Of a stretch of 64,000 nt of DNA, positions 8,088-19,733 are shown piece by piece (the stretch's first letter is position 1; each line of letters begins with the position of its first letter). The DNA lies in assembly GCA_003162475.1 (NCBI GenBank), contig PMOI01000010.1, positions 216,120 through 280,119 of the forward strand, written 5' to 3'. Position numbers and translations under genes: made by a program. A model generated the notes under the pieces. The model was given only the letters and a program-made list of their open reading frames with translations. It did not search any database and had not been told where the DNA came from. The stretch is from Acidimicrobiaceae bacterium (lineage in GTDB: Bacteria; Actinomycetota; Acidimicrobiia; Acidimicrobiales; RAAP-2).

Positions 8088-9890
8088 GTGCGACGCCTAC
8101 TACTTGCACTTGCTTTGATTACCGCTGTGCCGATCGCGATAACTGCGACCCCACCCAGTGCCCTCGCCAGTTCGTCGAACTCGTCGGCGAACATGACCTA
8201 CACGTCATCGACGGTGAACCTGCAGAAGGTGGGCACGGTGAACCTGAGTGCTGCCACGACACCGGGGGGTCCAGCGAGCGCGTTGGCCGCCGCGCCGGTT
8301 TCCGTGCGACTCGGCGCACCACCCGTGGACTTCGCCAAAGGCGGATTCGCTGCGGCCAGTACGATCAACACTGCCGGTGCGGTCGCCTCCGGCAACGAGA
8401 TCGCGGTGCAGCGCGACAAGCAGTTAACGGGATTCGAAGGGATTAGCGGACCCCAGCAGGCTGCGGTCAACGTCCAGCCCTCCGATCTCGAGCCGCCGGA
8501 CCAGGGTACCTGCGCAGGCCCGAGCGACTCCCATGGCACCGTCACGGTGGAGATCATCAACAATGCTCTTTCGGCGTACACGCCGTCAGGAACCCAGGTG
8601 CTGCCCATTTCTCCCACCTACGCGCTGTTCGACCAGCCCGGCGGGACGTTCCTCTCCGACCCGCGCTGTTACTTTGATGTGCAGACGCAGCGGTGGTTCT
8701 TCACAGAGCTATCCATCCTGACCGCCACCAGTAGTGCGCAGTTCGTTGCGGTGAGCCAAAGCGCTAACCCGTTTGGCAACTACACGGTGTTCAGCATCGA
8801 CACGACCGACGCGACGAACCCCCTAGGCGACTGCCCCTGCTTTGGCGACTACGACCAGATCGGCGCCGACGCGAACGGTTTCTATATAACGACGAGTGAG
8901 TTCTCGATCCAAAACGTGTACCCGGCGGCCTCTTACAACGGTGCCGTGGTGTACGCGATCTCCAAGACGCGCCTGGCCTCCGCCGCGAAGGGTGGCAAGC
9001 CCCCGACCGCCGCGAGGTACCAGATCACCGCCGACTCCTTCGGGACGAGCGCCAACGGCGCGAACAGCGGGCCGTACCACGTCTCGCCCGCGTCGACGCC
9101 ACCCGACGGCACGTACGCGAACAACACCGAGTACTTCGTCGAGTCCAACTCCAACCAGTTGAGCGACAATCACTTGATCGTCTACTCGTTGACAGGAACC
9201 GACGCGCTCAACCACGGCGGCGTCCCCTCGTTACAGGCGACCGAGATCGTCAGCGAGAGCTACGCGTTCCCTCCGGACGCCACCCAGAAAAACGGTCCGC
9301 TGCCGTTCGGCCTCGCGAACTACGGAGCGACGTCACCCACGGGCCTCCAAGCTGACTTCAACGCGGTCCAGCAAGTGACCTACACCAACGGTCAGCTGTA
9401 CGGCGCTATGGACACGGGGGTCGGCAGCCCGACGCCAACTACCGACGGCATCGCGTGGTTCAACCTCAACCCGTCGACGCAGTCGCGCGGGTTGTCGGTG
9501 CAAGTCTCGTCACAGGGATACGTGCACAGCAGTCAGAACCTCCTGTATCCCGACGTCGTCGTGAACGGATCGGGCCAGGGCTACGTCGTCTTCTCCGTCT
9601 CCGGAGCGGCCGAGTACCCGAGCCCTGGCTACATCGCGTTCGACTCGCATTCTGGGCCGACTGGCAACATCCGCCTGGCGACCGTAGGCTCCGCGCCCGA
9701 GGATGGTTTCACGTGCTACCCGGCTCCGCCGGCCAACTACCCGCCTCTTGGTGGCTGTCGCTGGGGTGACTACTCCGGTGGCGCCGAGTGGAACGGACAG
9801 TTCTTCTTGATGGCGGAGTACATCCCGCCGAGCCCTCGCGACACGTACGTCAACTGGGGCACCTTCATCTGGACCCCGTCTAGCCACTAG
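8088..9890 (+). CDS. Large secreted protein of unknown function
   Basis: I do not recognise a named family. The 600-residue product starts with a clear Sec signal peptide: MRRLLLALALITAVPIAI followed by a TATPPSALASS cleavage-type region. The rest is rich in Ser, Thr, Gly, Asn, Tyr and aromatic repeats typical of extracellular beta-rich (possibly propeller) folds. Cysteines occur in short motifs (GTCAGP, DPRCYFD, LGDCPCFGDYDQIG, FTCYPAPP, GGCRWGDYSGG), suggesting disulfides. The RWGDYS-type motif near residue 565 recurs in many uncharacterised secreted bacterial proteins. I chose GTG 8088 over an in-frame GTG at 8052 because AAGGAGG lies seven bases upstream and the signal peptide then begins at residue 1. 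It stands alone between decayed DNA and rel. Confidence 0.82.
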   Translation: MRRLLLALALITAVPIAITATPPSALASSSNSSANMTYTSSTVNLQKVGTVNLSAATTPGGPASALAAAPVSVRLGAPPVDFAKGGFAAASTINTAGAVASGNEIAVQRDKQLTGFEGISGPQQAAVNVQPSDLEPPDQGTCAGPSDSHGTVTVEIINNALSAYTPSGTQVLPISPTYALFDQPGGTFLSDPRCYFDVQTQRWFFTELSILTATSSAQFVAVSQSANPFGNYTVFSIDTTDATNPLGDCPCFGDYDQIGADANGFYITTSEFSIQNVYPAASYNGAVVYAISKTRLASAAKGGKPPTAARYQITADSFGTSANGANSGPYHVSPASTPPDGTYANNTEYFVESNSNQLSDNHLIVYSLTGTDALNHGGVPSLQATEIVSESYAFPPDATQKNGPLPFGLANYGATSPTGLQADFNAVQQVTYTNGQLYGAMDTGVGSPTPTTDGIAWFNLNPSTQSRGLSVQVSSQGYVHSSQNLLYPDVVVNGSGQGYVVFSVSGAAEYPSPGYIAFDSHSGPTGNIRLATVGSAPEDGFTCYPAPPANYPPLGGCRWGDYSGGAEWNGQFFLMAEYIPPSPRDTYVNWGTFIWTPSSH

Positions 9891-10176
9891 CAAAAAGGAC
9901 TCCAGCGTCGAGTGCGGGTGCGGACTTGCACCCGGCGCTGAAGACTCATGATGAGGATCAAACAGTTTTAAGCGGTTGGGGACCGCTCTCGTCACCTTCG
10001 TGGTCTCGTTGGTCGTGATGCGTGCTCGTTGCCGTGATGGCGCTCGGGTGCAAGAGTACGTTGCTCAATTTGTCGCGTCGGGACGGTCGTTGTACCTCTT
10101 CGGATTGATGGGATTTGGACGTCTGTTTTCGTTTTAGAGCGTGGGGAACGGTTAAAGCATGGAGCTAACCCACCGG
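9891..10176. other. Intergenic region with two hairpins
   Basis: No ORF is supported here. At 9903-9940 CAGCG...GGGTGC and GCACCC...CGCTG form a bulged hairpin just after the secreted protein gene, without a clear T tract. At 9971-9987 AGCGGT-TGGGG-ACCGCT forms a second hairpin. Either could end transcription of the upstream gene, but neither is a textbook terminator. Confidence 0.4.
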
Positions 10177-10182
10177 TAGGCT
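10177..10182 (+). promoter_or_regulatory. rel -10 hexamer TAGGCT, leaderless type
   Basis: TAGGCT matches TANNNT and ends six bases before ATG 10189. With a start of transcription 6-7 bases downstream, the mRNA would begin at or next to the A of the start codon. No Shine-Dalgarno sequence precedes the ATG. Confidence 0.5.
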
Positions 10183-10188
10183 GAACCC

Positions 10189-12399
10189 ATGGTTAGTCTC
10201 ACTTCGCGCTCTTCAGCTGACCCCGTGCTGTTGAGCTCGATTGAGCGTCTTATTGCTCGATTCAACGAGCACCACGAGAACGGCGACGTGGAACTGATCC
10301 GCCGCGCCGGGATCGCCGCCATCAACGCCCACGAGGGCCAACTACGCAGAACGGGCGAGCCCTACGTCACCCACCCCATCGCTGTCGCCGGGATAACGGC
10401 CGATCTAGGCCTCGACGAGGTCACCATCGCCGCGGCGCTGCTCCACGACGCCGTTGAGGATACCGGGGTCACGACGAAGTGGCTCGATAGTGAGTTCGGC
10501 GCCCAGGTGGCGGCGGTCGTTGACGGTGTGACCAAACTCGACCGCCTCGAATTCGACTCGAAAGAGGCCCAACAGGCCGCCACGATCAGGAAAATGTTCA
10601 TTGCCATGGCTCAGGACTGGCGGGTTTTGTTGATAAAGCTCGCCGACCGACTGCACAACATGCGAACGATCTCGGTGATGCCTATGCATCGTCAGCGGTC
10701 CATCGCGCAAGAGACGCTTGACGTCTACGCGCCGCTGGCGCACCGTCTCGGTGTCCAACAGGTCAAGTGGCAACTCGAAGACCTGAGTTTCGCGACCCTG
10801 CACCCCAAGCGGTACGCCGAGATCGAACAGATGGTCGCCGCGCGCCAGCCCGAGCGCGAGTCCTACCTCGCCGAGGTGATGGCGACGCTGCTCGCCAAGC
10901 TCGACGAGTTCAACATCCGCGCGGAGGTTCGAGGTCGACCGAAGCACTTCTGGAGCATCTACGAAAAGATGGTCGTGGGCGGTAAGGAGTTCGACGACAT
11001 CTTCGACCTCGTGGGCTTGCGCCTCATCGTCGACGAAGAGCGTGACTGTTGGGCGGCGCTCGGCGCGATTCACGCCCTGTGGTCGCCCGTGCAGGGACGT
11101 TTCAAGGACTACATCAACTCGCCGAAGTTCAACTTGTACCAGTCGCTGCACACCACCGTCATTGGTCCGCGCGGTAAGTCGGTCGAAGTCCAAGTGCGCA
11201 CGCAAGAGATGCACCGTCGCGCCGAGTTCGGAGTCGCGGCGCACTGGAGCTACAAAGAGGGTGCCACCGCCAAAGAAGTCGCGTGGATGCAGCGCTTGGC
11301 CGACGTCGAGGAAGAAGAGAAGGACCCCATTGCCTTCCTGGAGGCCCTCAAACTCGATCTCGGCCAAGACGAGGTCTACCTCTTTACGCCCAAGGGTCGC
11401 GTCATCGCGCTCATCGAGGGAGCGACGCCCATCGACTTCGCCTACGCCGTGCACACTGAAGTGGGTCACCACTGCGTGGGGGCGAAGGTGAACGGTCGTC
11501 TCGTGCCACTCGACACGGTGTTGCGCTCGGCCGACGTCGTCGAAATCGTCACCAGCAAGAACGAGAACGCCGGTCCTTCGAGAGACTGGTTGAATATCGC
11601 CCAGTCTTCAAGAGCCAAGTCCAAGATCCGCCAGTGGTTCCAGCGAGAGCGTCGCGACGACGCCATCGAGGGCGGTAGAGAAGAACTCACCAAGGCGCTG
11701 CGTCGCGAGGGTCTGCCGATCGCGACCTCACTTTCGTCCAGCGCCCTCGACGCTGTGATTGCGTCGATGAACCTCGAAGACCGAGACGCGCTCTTCATGG
11801 CGATCGACAGCGATCAGATCTCGGCGCTCGCGGTCGTCCAACGACTGGACCGCGAACTGCGTGGGGGCGACGCCGAGCAGATGCCCACCACGGTCACCAA
11901 AGTGCCGCGCACGAGCCGCACGACGCGTCGCACGGCCGGCGTGTACGTCGAAGGGCTCGACGACGTCATGATTCACTTGGCGCGTTGCTGTTCGCCCGTC
12001 CCCGGCGACAGCATCATGGGTTTCATTACCCAAGGGCGCGGGGTGTCGGTGCACCGTGACGACTGCTCGAACGCCGTGGCGTTGGCGCAGCGACTCGGTG
12101 AGCGCATCATCGACGTGGAGTGGGACGGATCCGCTGGCGGTCAGTACCGCGCCGTCCTCGAGATCATGGCCTTCGATCGATCTCGACTTCTCCTCGACGT
12201 CTCGAAGGTCGTTGCCGAGTATCACCTCAACATCATCTCGAGTAGTTCCACGACGTCGGGCGCGCGTATCGTGCGCATGATCTTCGACGTCGAACTCGCC
12301 GATCCGACGCACCTGTCGAGTCTTTTGGCTGCGCTCAAGGGCGTCGACGGCGTCTTCGACGCCTTTCGTCAGCTGCCGGGTCAGAAGAAGACCTCGTGA
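10189..12399 (+). CDS. rel: Bifunctional (p)ppGpp synthetase/hydrolase Rel
   Basis: Makes and breaks the stringent-response alarmone (p)ppGpp. The 736 residues have the long RelA/SpoT layout. The HD hydrolase domain has His86-Asp87 in LLHDAVEDTG. The synthetase domain near residues 250-360 has DLVGLRLIV, GRFKDYI and YQSLHTTVIGP. A TGS domain follows at about 395-455 (VYLFTPKGRVIAL), then a CC/ACT end with ARCCSPVPGDSIMG. The RFKD form and the intact HD pair are the pattern of bifunctional enzymes rather than synthetase-only RelA. The last four bases overlap hisS (GTGA). Confidence 0.97.
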   Translation: MVSLTSRSSADPVLLSSIERLIARFNEHHENGDVELIRRAGIAAINAHEGQLRRTGEPYVTHPIAVAGITADLGLDEVTIAAALLHDAVEDTGVTTKWLDSEFGAQVAAVVDGVTKLDRLEFDSKEAQQAATIRKMFIAMAQDWRVLLIKLADRLHNMRTISVMPMHRQRSIAQETLDVYAPLAHRLGVQQVKWQLEDLSFATLHPKRYAEIEQMVAARQPERESYLAEVMATLLAKLDEFNIRAEVRGRPKHFWSIYEKMVVGGKEFDDIFDLVGLRLIVDEERDCWAALGAIHALWSPVQGRFKDYINSPKFNLYQSLHTTVIGPRGKSVEVQVRTQEMHRRAEFGVAAHWSYKEGATAKEVAWMQRLADVEEEEKDPIAFLEALKLDLGQDEVYLFTPKGRVIALIEGATPIDFAYAVHTEVGHHCVGAKVNGRLVPLDTVLRSADVVEIVTSKNENAGPSRDWLNIAQSSRAKSKIRQWFQRERRDDAIEGGREELTKALRREGLPIATSLSSSALDAVIASMNLEDRDALFMAIDSDQISALAVVQRLDRELRGGDAEQMPTTVTKVPRTSRTTRRTAGVYVEGLDDVMIHLARCCSPVPGDSIMGFITQGRGVSVHRDDCSNAVALAQRLGERIIDVEWDGSAGGQYRAVLEIMAFDRSRLLLDVSKVVAEYHLNIISSSSTTSGARIVRMIFDVELADPTHLSSLLAALKGVDGVFDAFRQLPGQKKTS

Positions 12400-13679
12400 G
12401 CGAGTCCTCCGCGCCGTTCAAGGCGCCCATTGGCACGCACGACGTGCTCGGGCCCGAGTCCGCGTCATGGGAAGGCCTCGTCGCCACGTTCGCCGAAAGC
12501 GCGTATCGCTACGGCTTCTCGCTCGTGATGACGCCCATCTTCGAAGACGTGGGTGTCTTTCTTCGCGGCATCGGTGAGGAGAGCGACGTCTTCAAAAAGG
12601 AGATGTACGTCTTCGAGGACCGCGGCGAACGCCGTTACGCGCTACGCCCCGAGGGAACGGCGTCCGTGGTGCGCGCGTTCGTCCAGCACCAGCCAACGAC
12701 TCCCTGGAAGGCCTGGTACCTGACACCAGCCTTTCGCTACGAGCGACCCCAGAAGGGACGTTATCGCCAGCACTATCAACTCGGCGTGGAAGTCCTCGGC
12801 ACCGATGACCCGGCCGTCGACGTCGAGGTCATCGCCCTCGCGAACAGCTTCTACCGTTCGATTGGCCTTCGCCAAGTACGACTCTTGATCAACTCCATGG
12901 GTCACGACGTCTGTCGCGCGGCGTACGTCAAGATTCTTCGCAAGTACCTCAAGGCGAATCAAGAACAACTCTGTGATGAGCATCGCGAGAGTTGGCGCGA
13001 TAATCCGCTGCGCGTACTCGACTGCAAGCGCGCTCCGTGCATCAAGGTCACGTCCGAGGGACCGATGTTGATCGATCACGTCTGTGACGACTGTCGCGCA
13101 CACTTCGACAAGGTGGTCGCGGGGCTGACGGCCCTCGGCATCGAGAGCGTCCTCAGTCCGCGTCTCGTACGAGGTTTTGACTACTACAACCGAACTACGT
13201 TCGAATTCATCGCCGACGCGTTCGAGAGCGCACAGAATTCGATTGGCGGCGGTGGACGTTACGACAAGTTGGCCGAAGAGCTCGGCGGCAAGCCCACGAG
13301 CGGCATCGGCTTTGGCAGTGGCGTCGAAAGGATACTTCTCGCTCGCGCGGCCGAAGGCGTTGACACCGCACTTCTGAAGCGATCACTCGACGTCTTCGTC
13401 GTCGACACCACGGGTGACGGCGCCGTGAGCGTTCTCGTCGAACGTCTGCGTGGGGCCGGCGTCGCGACGGATCGCGCCTACGACCAACGGTCGCTGAAGG
13501 CCCAGATGAAGGTGGCCGACAAGTCCGGTGCCCGCCTGGCGCTGCTCGTCGGACCCGAGGAACTTGCCGCCGGTGAGGTTACGATTAGGGACCTGCGAAG
13601 CCAGGACTTTGCGCAGGCGCAACCGCGCGTCGCGCTAAGCGAGATCGTTTCGACGGTCGCCAATCTATTGACGAAGTGA
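12396..13679 (+). CDS. hisS: Histidine--tRNA ligase
   Basis: Class II aminoacyl-tRNA synthetase charging tRNA-His. The 427 residues show APIGTHDVLGPES at the N-terminus, motif 2 AFRYERPQKGRYRQHYQLG near residue 112, the histidine-specific LVRGFDYYNRTTFEF near 255, motif 3 GIGFGSGVERI near 305, and a C-terminal anticodon-binding domain. A cysteine pair region (CKRAPC, CDDC) at about 210-230 resembles the insert seen in many bacterial HisRS. GTG 12396 overlaps the rel stop by four bases. It is coupled to aspS, one base downstream. Confidence 0.97.
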   Translation: MSESSAPFKAPIGTHDVLGPESASWEGLVATFAESAYRYGFSLVMTPIFEDVGVFLRGIGEESDVFKKEMYVFEDRGERRYALRPEGTASVVRAFVQHQPTTPWKAWYLTPAFRYERPQKGRYRQHYQLGVEVLGTDDPAVDVEVIALANSFYRSIGLRQVRLLINSMGHDVCRAAYVKILRKYLKANQEQLCDEHRESWRDNPLRVLDCKRAPCIKVTSEGPMLIDHVCDDCRAHFDKVVAGLTALGIESVLSPRLVRGFDYYNRTTFEFIADAFESAQNSIGGGGRYDKLAEELGGKPTSGIGFGSGVERILLARAAEGVDTALLKRSLDVFVVDTTGDGAVSVLVERLRGAGVATDRAYDQRSLKAQMKVADKSGARLALLVGPEELAAGEVTIRDLRSQDFAQAQPRVALSEIVSTVANLLTK

Positions 13680-13680
13680 A

Positions 13681-15429
13681 GTGACGATGCCCAAGGAAAT
13701 TGAAGCCACCAGTCTGCGCGACCTGCTCTGCGGGTCGGTCAACGAGAATCACGTGGGCGAGCGCGTCAGCGTCTGTGGTTGGGTGGCGAAGCGACGCGAA
13801 CACGGCGAGCACCTCGCGTTTCTCGACCTTCGCGACCGCTCGGGAGTGTTACAGGCCGTCGTTGAGGGCTCCGTCGACGTGCGTAGCGAGTACGTCGTTC
13901 GTGTGACCGGTACCGTGACCCCTCGTCCCGAGGGCACCGTCAACGTTCGCTTGGCGACCGGAGCTGTCGAACTCAGTGACTGCCAAGTCGAAATCCTCTC
14001 AATCGCTGACGTCCCGCCCTTTCAACTGGACGACCGAGTCGACATCGACGAGCAGGTCCGACTGCGCTATCGCTACTTGGACCTTCGTCGCGAACAGATG
14101 CAGCGAAACCTCCGTCTTCGCGCCAAGGTCAACGCGGCGTTGCGACGCTCCATGGACGCGCAGGGTTTCTGCGAAGTGGAGACGCCGCTGCTCTGGGCAC
14201 CGACGCCCGAGGGAGCGCGCGAGTTCGTGGTGCCGTCGCGTCTGCACGAGGGCGAGTTCTACGTCTTGCCCCAAAGTCCCCAGATCGCCAAGCAACTCTT
14301 GATGGTCGGCGGCTTCGACCGCTACTTCCAGATCGCTCGATGCCTTCGTGACGAGGACCTGCGCGCGGACCGCCAGTTCGAGTTCACCCAACTCGACCTC
14401 GAAGCGAGTTTCGTCACACAAGAGGACATCCTGGACTTCGTCTCCGAGGCCGTACTCGACGCCGCCGAAGTAGCGACCGGCGCGCGCCCGGGTGAGATTG
14501 GACGCATGACGTGGGCCGAGGCGCTCGACCACTACGGCACTGATAAGCCCGACCTGCGTTTCGCCATGGTCCTGCAAGACCTCTCGGAGGTGTTCGCCGC
14601 GAGCGAGGTGAAGGCATTCGCGGCACCGACCGTAAAGGCCCTTCGCGTCGCGGAGGGCGCGAGTTTCTCCCGGTCCAAGCTCGACGCCCTCACCGATCAG
14701 GCGAAGAGCCTTGGCGCGAAGGGTCTCGCGTGGTTTCGCGTCACGAGCGAGGGTCTCGACTCACCGCTCGCGAGATTTCTCAGTGAAAAAGAAGTCGCGG
14801 CGATTTCGAGCGTCGACGACGCCCAGATTGGCGACCTCGTGCTCATCGTCGCCGACGAGTACGTCGAAGCTTGTCGAGTGCTAGGCGCGCTACGCGTCAC
14901 ACTCGGTGCGCGGCCGGTGGGCGAGGGGCCACACCACTACGTGTGGGTGACTGAGTTTCCCCTCTTCGAAGGGATTGACGAGGACGGCAACCTCCAGGCC
15001 GCGCACCACCCCTTCACGATGCCCCACCCCGACGACCTGTCGTTGATCGAGAGTGATCCCCTCAAAGTTCGCTCGCAGGCCTACGACTTGGTGCTGAACG
15101 GTTGGGAACTGGGCAGTGGCTCGGTGCGCATCCACCGAGCTGACATCCAGTCGCGGATCTTTCGCGCGCTCGGCATCAGTGACGACGAAGCGCAGAGCCG
15201 CTTCGGCTTCCTGCTCGGCGCTTTCAAGTACGGCGCGCCGCCACACGCGGGCTTCGCCTTTGGCATCGACCGCTTGGTCGCGATCTTCGCGGGGGAGGAG
15301 AACATCCGCGAGGTGATCGCTTTTCCAAAGACCCAGTCGGGTAACGACCTCATGACCGGCGCGCCCAAGAGCATTAGCGAACGTCAGACGCGCGACCTGC
15401 ATCTTCGATTCGCCCCTAAAGGTAAGTGA
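13681..15429 (+). CDS. aspS: Aspartate--tRNA ligase (bacterial type)
   Basis: Class II synthetase for Asp. The 582 residues follow the bacterial layout: an N-terminal OB fold (VCGWVAKRREHGEHLAFLDL), the catalytic core with QSPQIAKQLLMVGGFDRY and ADRQFEFTQLDLE (motif 2), a GAD insertion in the middle, and motif 3 FAFGIDRLVAIF near residue 535. Whether it also charges tRNA-Asn cannot be told from sequence by eye. The start may be GTG 13681 or ATG 13687; both are just after the hisS stop. Confidence 0.97.
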   Translation: MTMPKEIEATSLRDLLCGSVNENHVGERVSVCGWVAKRREHGEHLAFLDLRDRSGVLQAVVEGSVDVRSEYVVRVTGTVTPRPEGTVNVRLATGAVELSDCQVEILSIADVPPFQLDDRVDIDEQVRLRYRYLDLRREQMQRNLRLRAKVNAALRRSMDAQGFCEVETPLLWAPTPEGAREFVVPSRLHEGEFYVLPQSPQIAKQLLMVGGFDRYFQIARCLRDEDLRADRQFEFTQLDLEASFVTQEDILDFVSEAVLDAAEVATGARPGEIGRMTWAEALDHYGTDKPDLRFAMVLQDLSEVFAASEVKAFAAPTVKALRVAEGASFSRSKLDALTDQAKSLGAKGLAWFRVTSEGLDSPLARFLSEKEVAAISSVDDAQIGDLVLIVADEYVEACRVLGALRVTLGARPVGEGPHHYVWVTEFPLFEGIDEDGNLQAAHHPFTMPHPDDLSLIESDPLKVRSQAYDLVLNGWELGSGSVRIHRADIQSRIFRALGISDDEAQSRFGFLLGAFKYGAPPHAGFAFGIDRLVAIFAGEENIREVIAFPKTQSGNDLMTGAPKSISERQTRDLHLRFAPKGK

Positions 15430-16755
15430 CCTACGTCGCTCTTTGACGACGCCGTCAACGAGCGCCTACGCGAGGCGGCGCCCCTGGCCGAACTCCTGCG
15501 CCCACGAACGCTCGACGAGATTGTCGGTCAAGACCACTTAGTGGGCCGCGACGGCCCGCTGCGTCGATTCGTCGAGTCTCGTCAGTTGACGTCGATGATT
15601 CTCTGGGGACCCGCGGGTACCGGCAAGACGACCCTGGCGCGCATCCTCGCGATATCCGCCGACTACGTCATCGAGAGCCTCTCGGCCGTGTCGAGTGGCG
15701 TGAAGGACGTGCGTGAAGCGATTATTCGCGCTCGCGAGCGGCTCGGTCAACACGGACAGCGCACCGTGCTCTTCATCGACGAAGTGCACCGCTTCAACAA
15801 GGCGCAGCAGGACCTCTTGTTGCCCGCCACCGAGACCGGTGAGGTCGTCCTCATCGGCGCGACCACCGAGAATCCCTACTTCGAGGTGAACGCGGCACTC
15901 ATGAGTCGTTCGACGTTGTGGCGACTGCACCCGCTGGGCGAAGAAGACCTCGCGACCCTCGTTCGGCGTGGACTAGAACTTCGTGGCGCACGTATCACCG
16001 ACGACGCCCTTCGCGCGGTGACCTCGTCAGCTGACGGCGACGCGCGAAGTGCTCTTACGACACTCGACACCGCGATCGTGCTCGCCACGATGGAGTCCGC
16101 GGGCGAAGCCGTCGATGTCAGTCACGTGGCGCGCGCGAGAGACGGGCGTCTCTACCACCAGTCGGCCGACACCCACTACGACCAGATCAGCGCCCTCATC
16201 AAATCGGTGCGGGGTTCGGACCCCGACGCCGCGCTCTACTGGTTGGTGACGTTGCTCGAGAGTGGCGAGAGTGCTCGGTTCCTCGCGCGACGCCTCGTCA
16301 TTCTCGCGAGTGAAGACGTCGGGCTCGCCGATCCGCTGGGTCTCCTGATCGCCGAGTCCGCGGCGCGCGCCGTTGAGTTCGTGGGACTGCCCGAAGCTCG
16401 CCTCACGCTCGCTCACGCGACGCTCACGCTCGCCCTCATGCCCAAGAGCAACTCGGTGACGCGCGCCCTGGGCGCCGCGACGGCGGCGGTGCAGTCCGGG
16501 GGACTGGTGCAAGTCCCCGCGCACCTGCGCGACGCGTCGTATCGAAGCGCCTCGCTGTTGGGCCACGGTTCCGACTATCGCTACGCGCACGACTATCCCG
16601 ACGGGTGGGTTGACCAGCAGTACCTCCCCGACGGTTTCGTCGACGCGACGTTCTTCGATCCTTCTGAATACGGCCGAGAGGGTCCGCTCGTGGCACAGTG
16701 GCGCGCGCGAACGAACCGCTCCCACCAGGGCGAACCACCCGCGCCAGTAGAGTAA
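15426..16755 (+). CDS. rarA: Replication-associated recombination protein RarA (MgsA), start out of frame
   Basis: AAA+ ATPase acting at stalled replication forks. Walker A WGPAGTGKTTL, Walker B LFIDEVHRFNKAQQD and GATTENP are intact, and the C-terminal oligomerisation part is complete (DYPDGWVDQQYLPDG). The recognisable protein begins at 15439 with LFDDAVNERLREAAPLAELL, yet this frame has a stop (the aspS TGA) at 15427 and no ATG, GTG or TTG before GTG 15541, which would delete about 34 conserved residues. A GTG at 15426 has the usual four-base overlap with aspS but is in another frame and meets TGA after six codons, within CTTTGAC. A +1 shift there gives 442 residues, the family length. This could be an indel, a sequencing error or recoding. 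Confidence 0.85.
16748..16753 (+). promoter_or_regulatory. alaS -10 hexamer TAGAGT, leaderless type
   Basis: TAGAGT overlaps the rarA stop codon and ends six bases before GTG 16760. The same hexamer precedes ppm, yajC, rpsA and tRNA-Leu(GAG) in this window. No ribosome binding site lies between it and the start, which predicts a leaderless message. Confidence 0.5.
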
Positions 16756-16759
16756 CTCT

Positions 16760-19309
<2,550 letters not shown>

Positions 19310-19316
19310 GAACCCG

Positions 19317-19733
19317 GTGACGCGTTTCCTTGGTCTCGATCCCGGTGCGGTGCGTTGTGGCGTCGCCATCACCGATTCGTCAGCGACGATGGCGTTTCCG
19401 CGACCAGCGCTCCCCAACGACGAGATGCTCATTTCGTCGTTGCAGACTTTGATACAAGAGGAGCGTGTCGGTGCCGTCGTCGTCGGACGACCCGTGGCGC
19501 TGTCGGGCAACGTAACGTCGAGCACGAAACAGGCCGACACGTTCTACCGCGCCCTGGTCGACGCCTTGGTTGCAATCCCCGTCGTCCAGTGGGACGAACG
19601 CCTCACGACCCTTGAAGCCCAGCGATCGCTCTCCCAGGCGGGCCTGAAGGCCAAAGAACACCGCGATCACGTCGACAGCGCCGCTGCCGTCATCATGCTG
19701 CAAAACTATGTTGATGGCCAACATGCTGAGTAG
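19317..19733 (+). CDS. ruvX: RuvX/YqgF family pre-16S rRNA nuclease
   Basis: Small RNase-H-fold protein; the Escherichia coli member finishes 16S rRNA 5' ends. With GTG 19317 it has 138 residues, the normal size, starting MTRFLGLDPGAVRCGVAI. An upstream in-frame ATG at 19254 would put 21 unrelated residues inside alaS and is unlikely. Further family marks are VVVGRPVALSGN, WDERLTTLEA and DSAAAVIMLQNY with the final metal-ligand aspartate. It ends 26 bases into mltG, matching the common alaS-ruvX-mltG-aroE order. Confidence 0.93.
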   Translation: MTRFLGLDPGAVRCGVAITDSSATMAFPRPALPNDEMLISSLQTLIQEERVGAVVVGRPVALSGNVTSSTKQADTFYRALVDALVAIPVVQWDERLTTLEAQRSLSQAGLKAKEHRDHVDSAAAVIMLQNYVDGQHAE

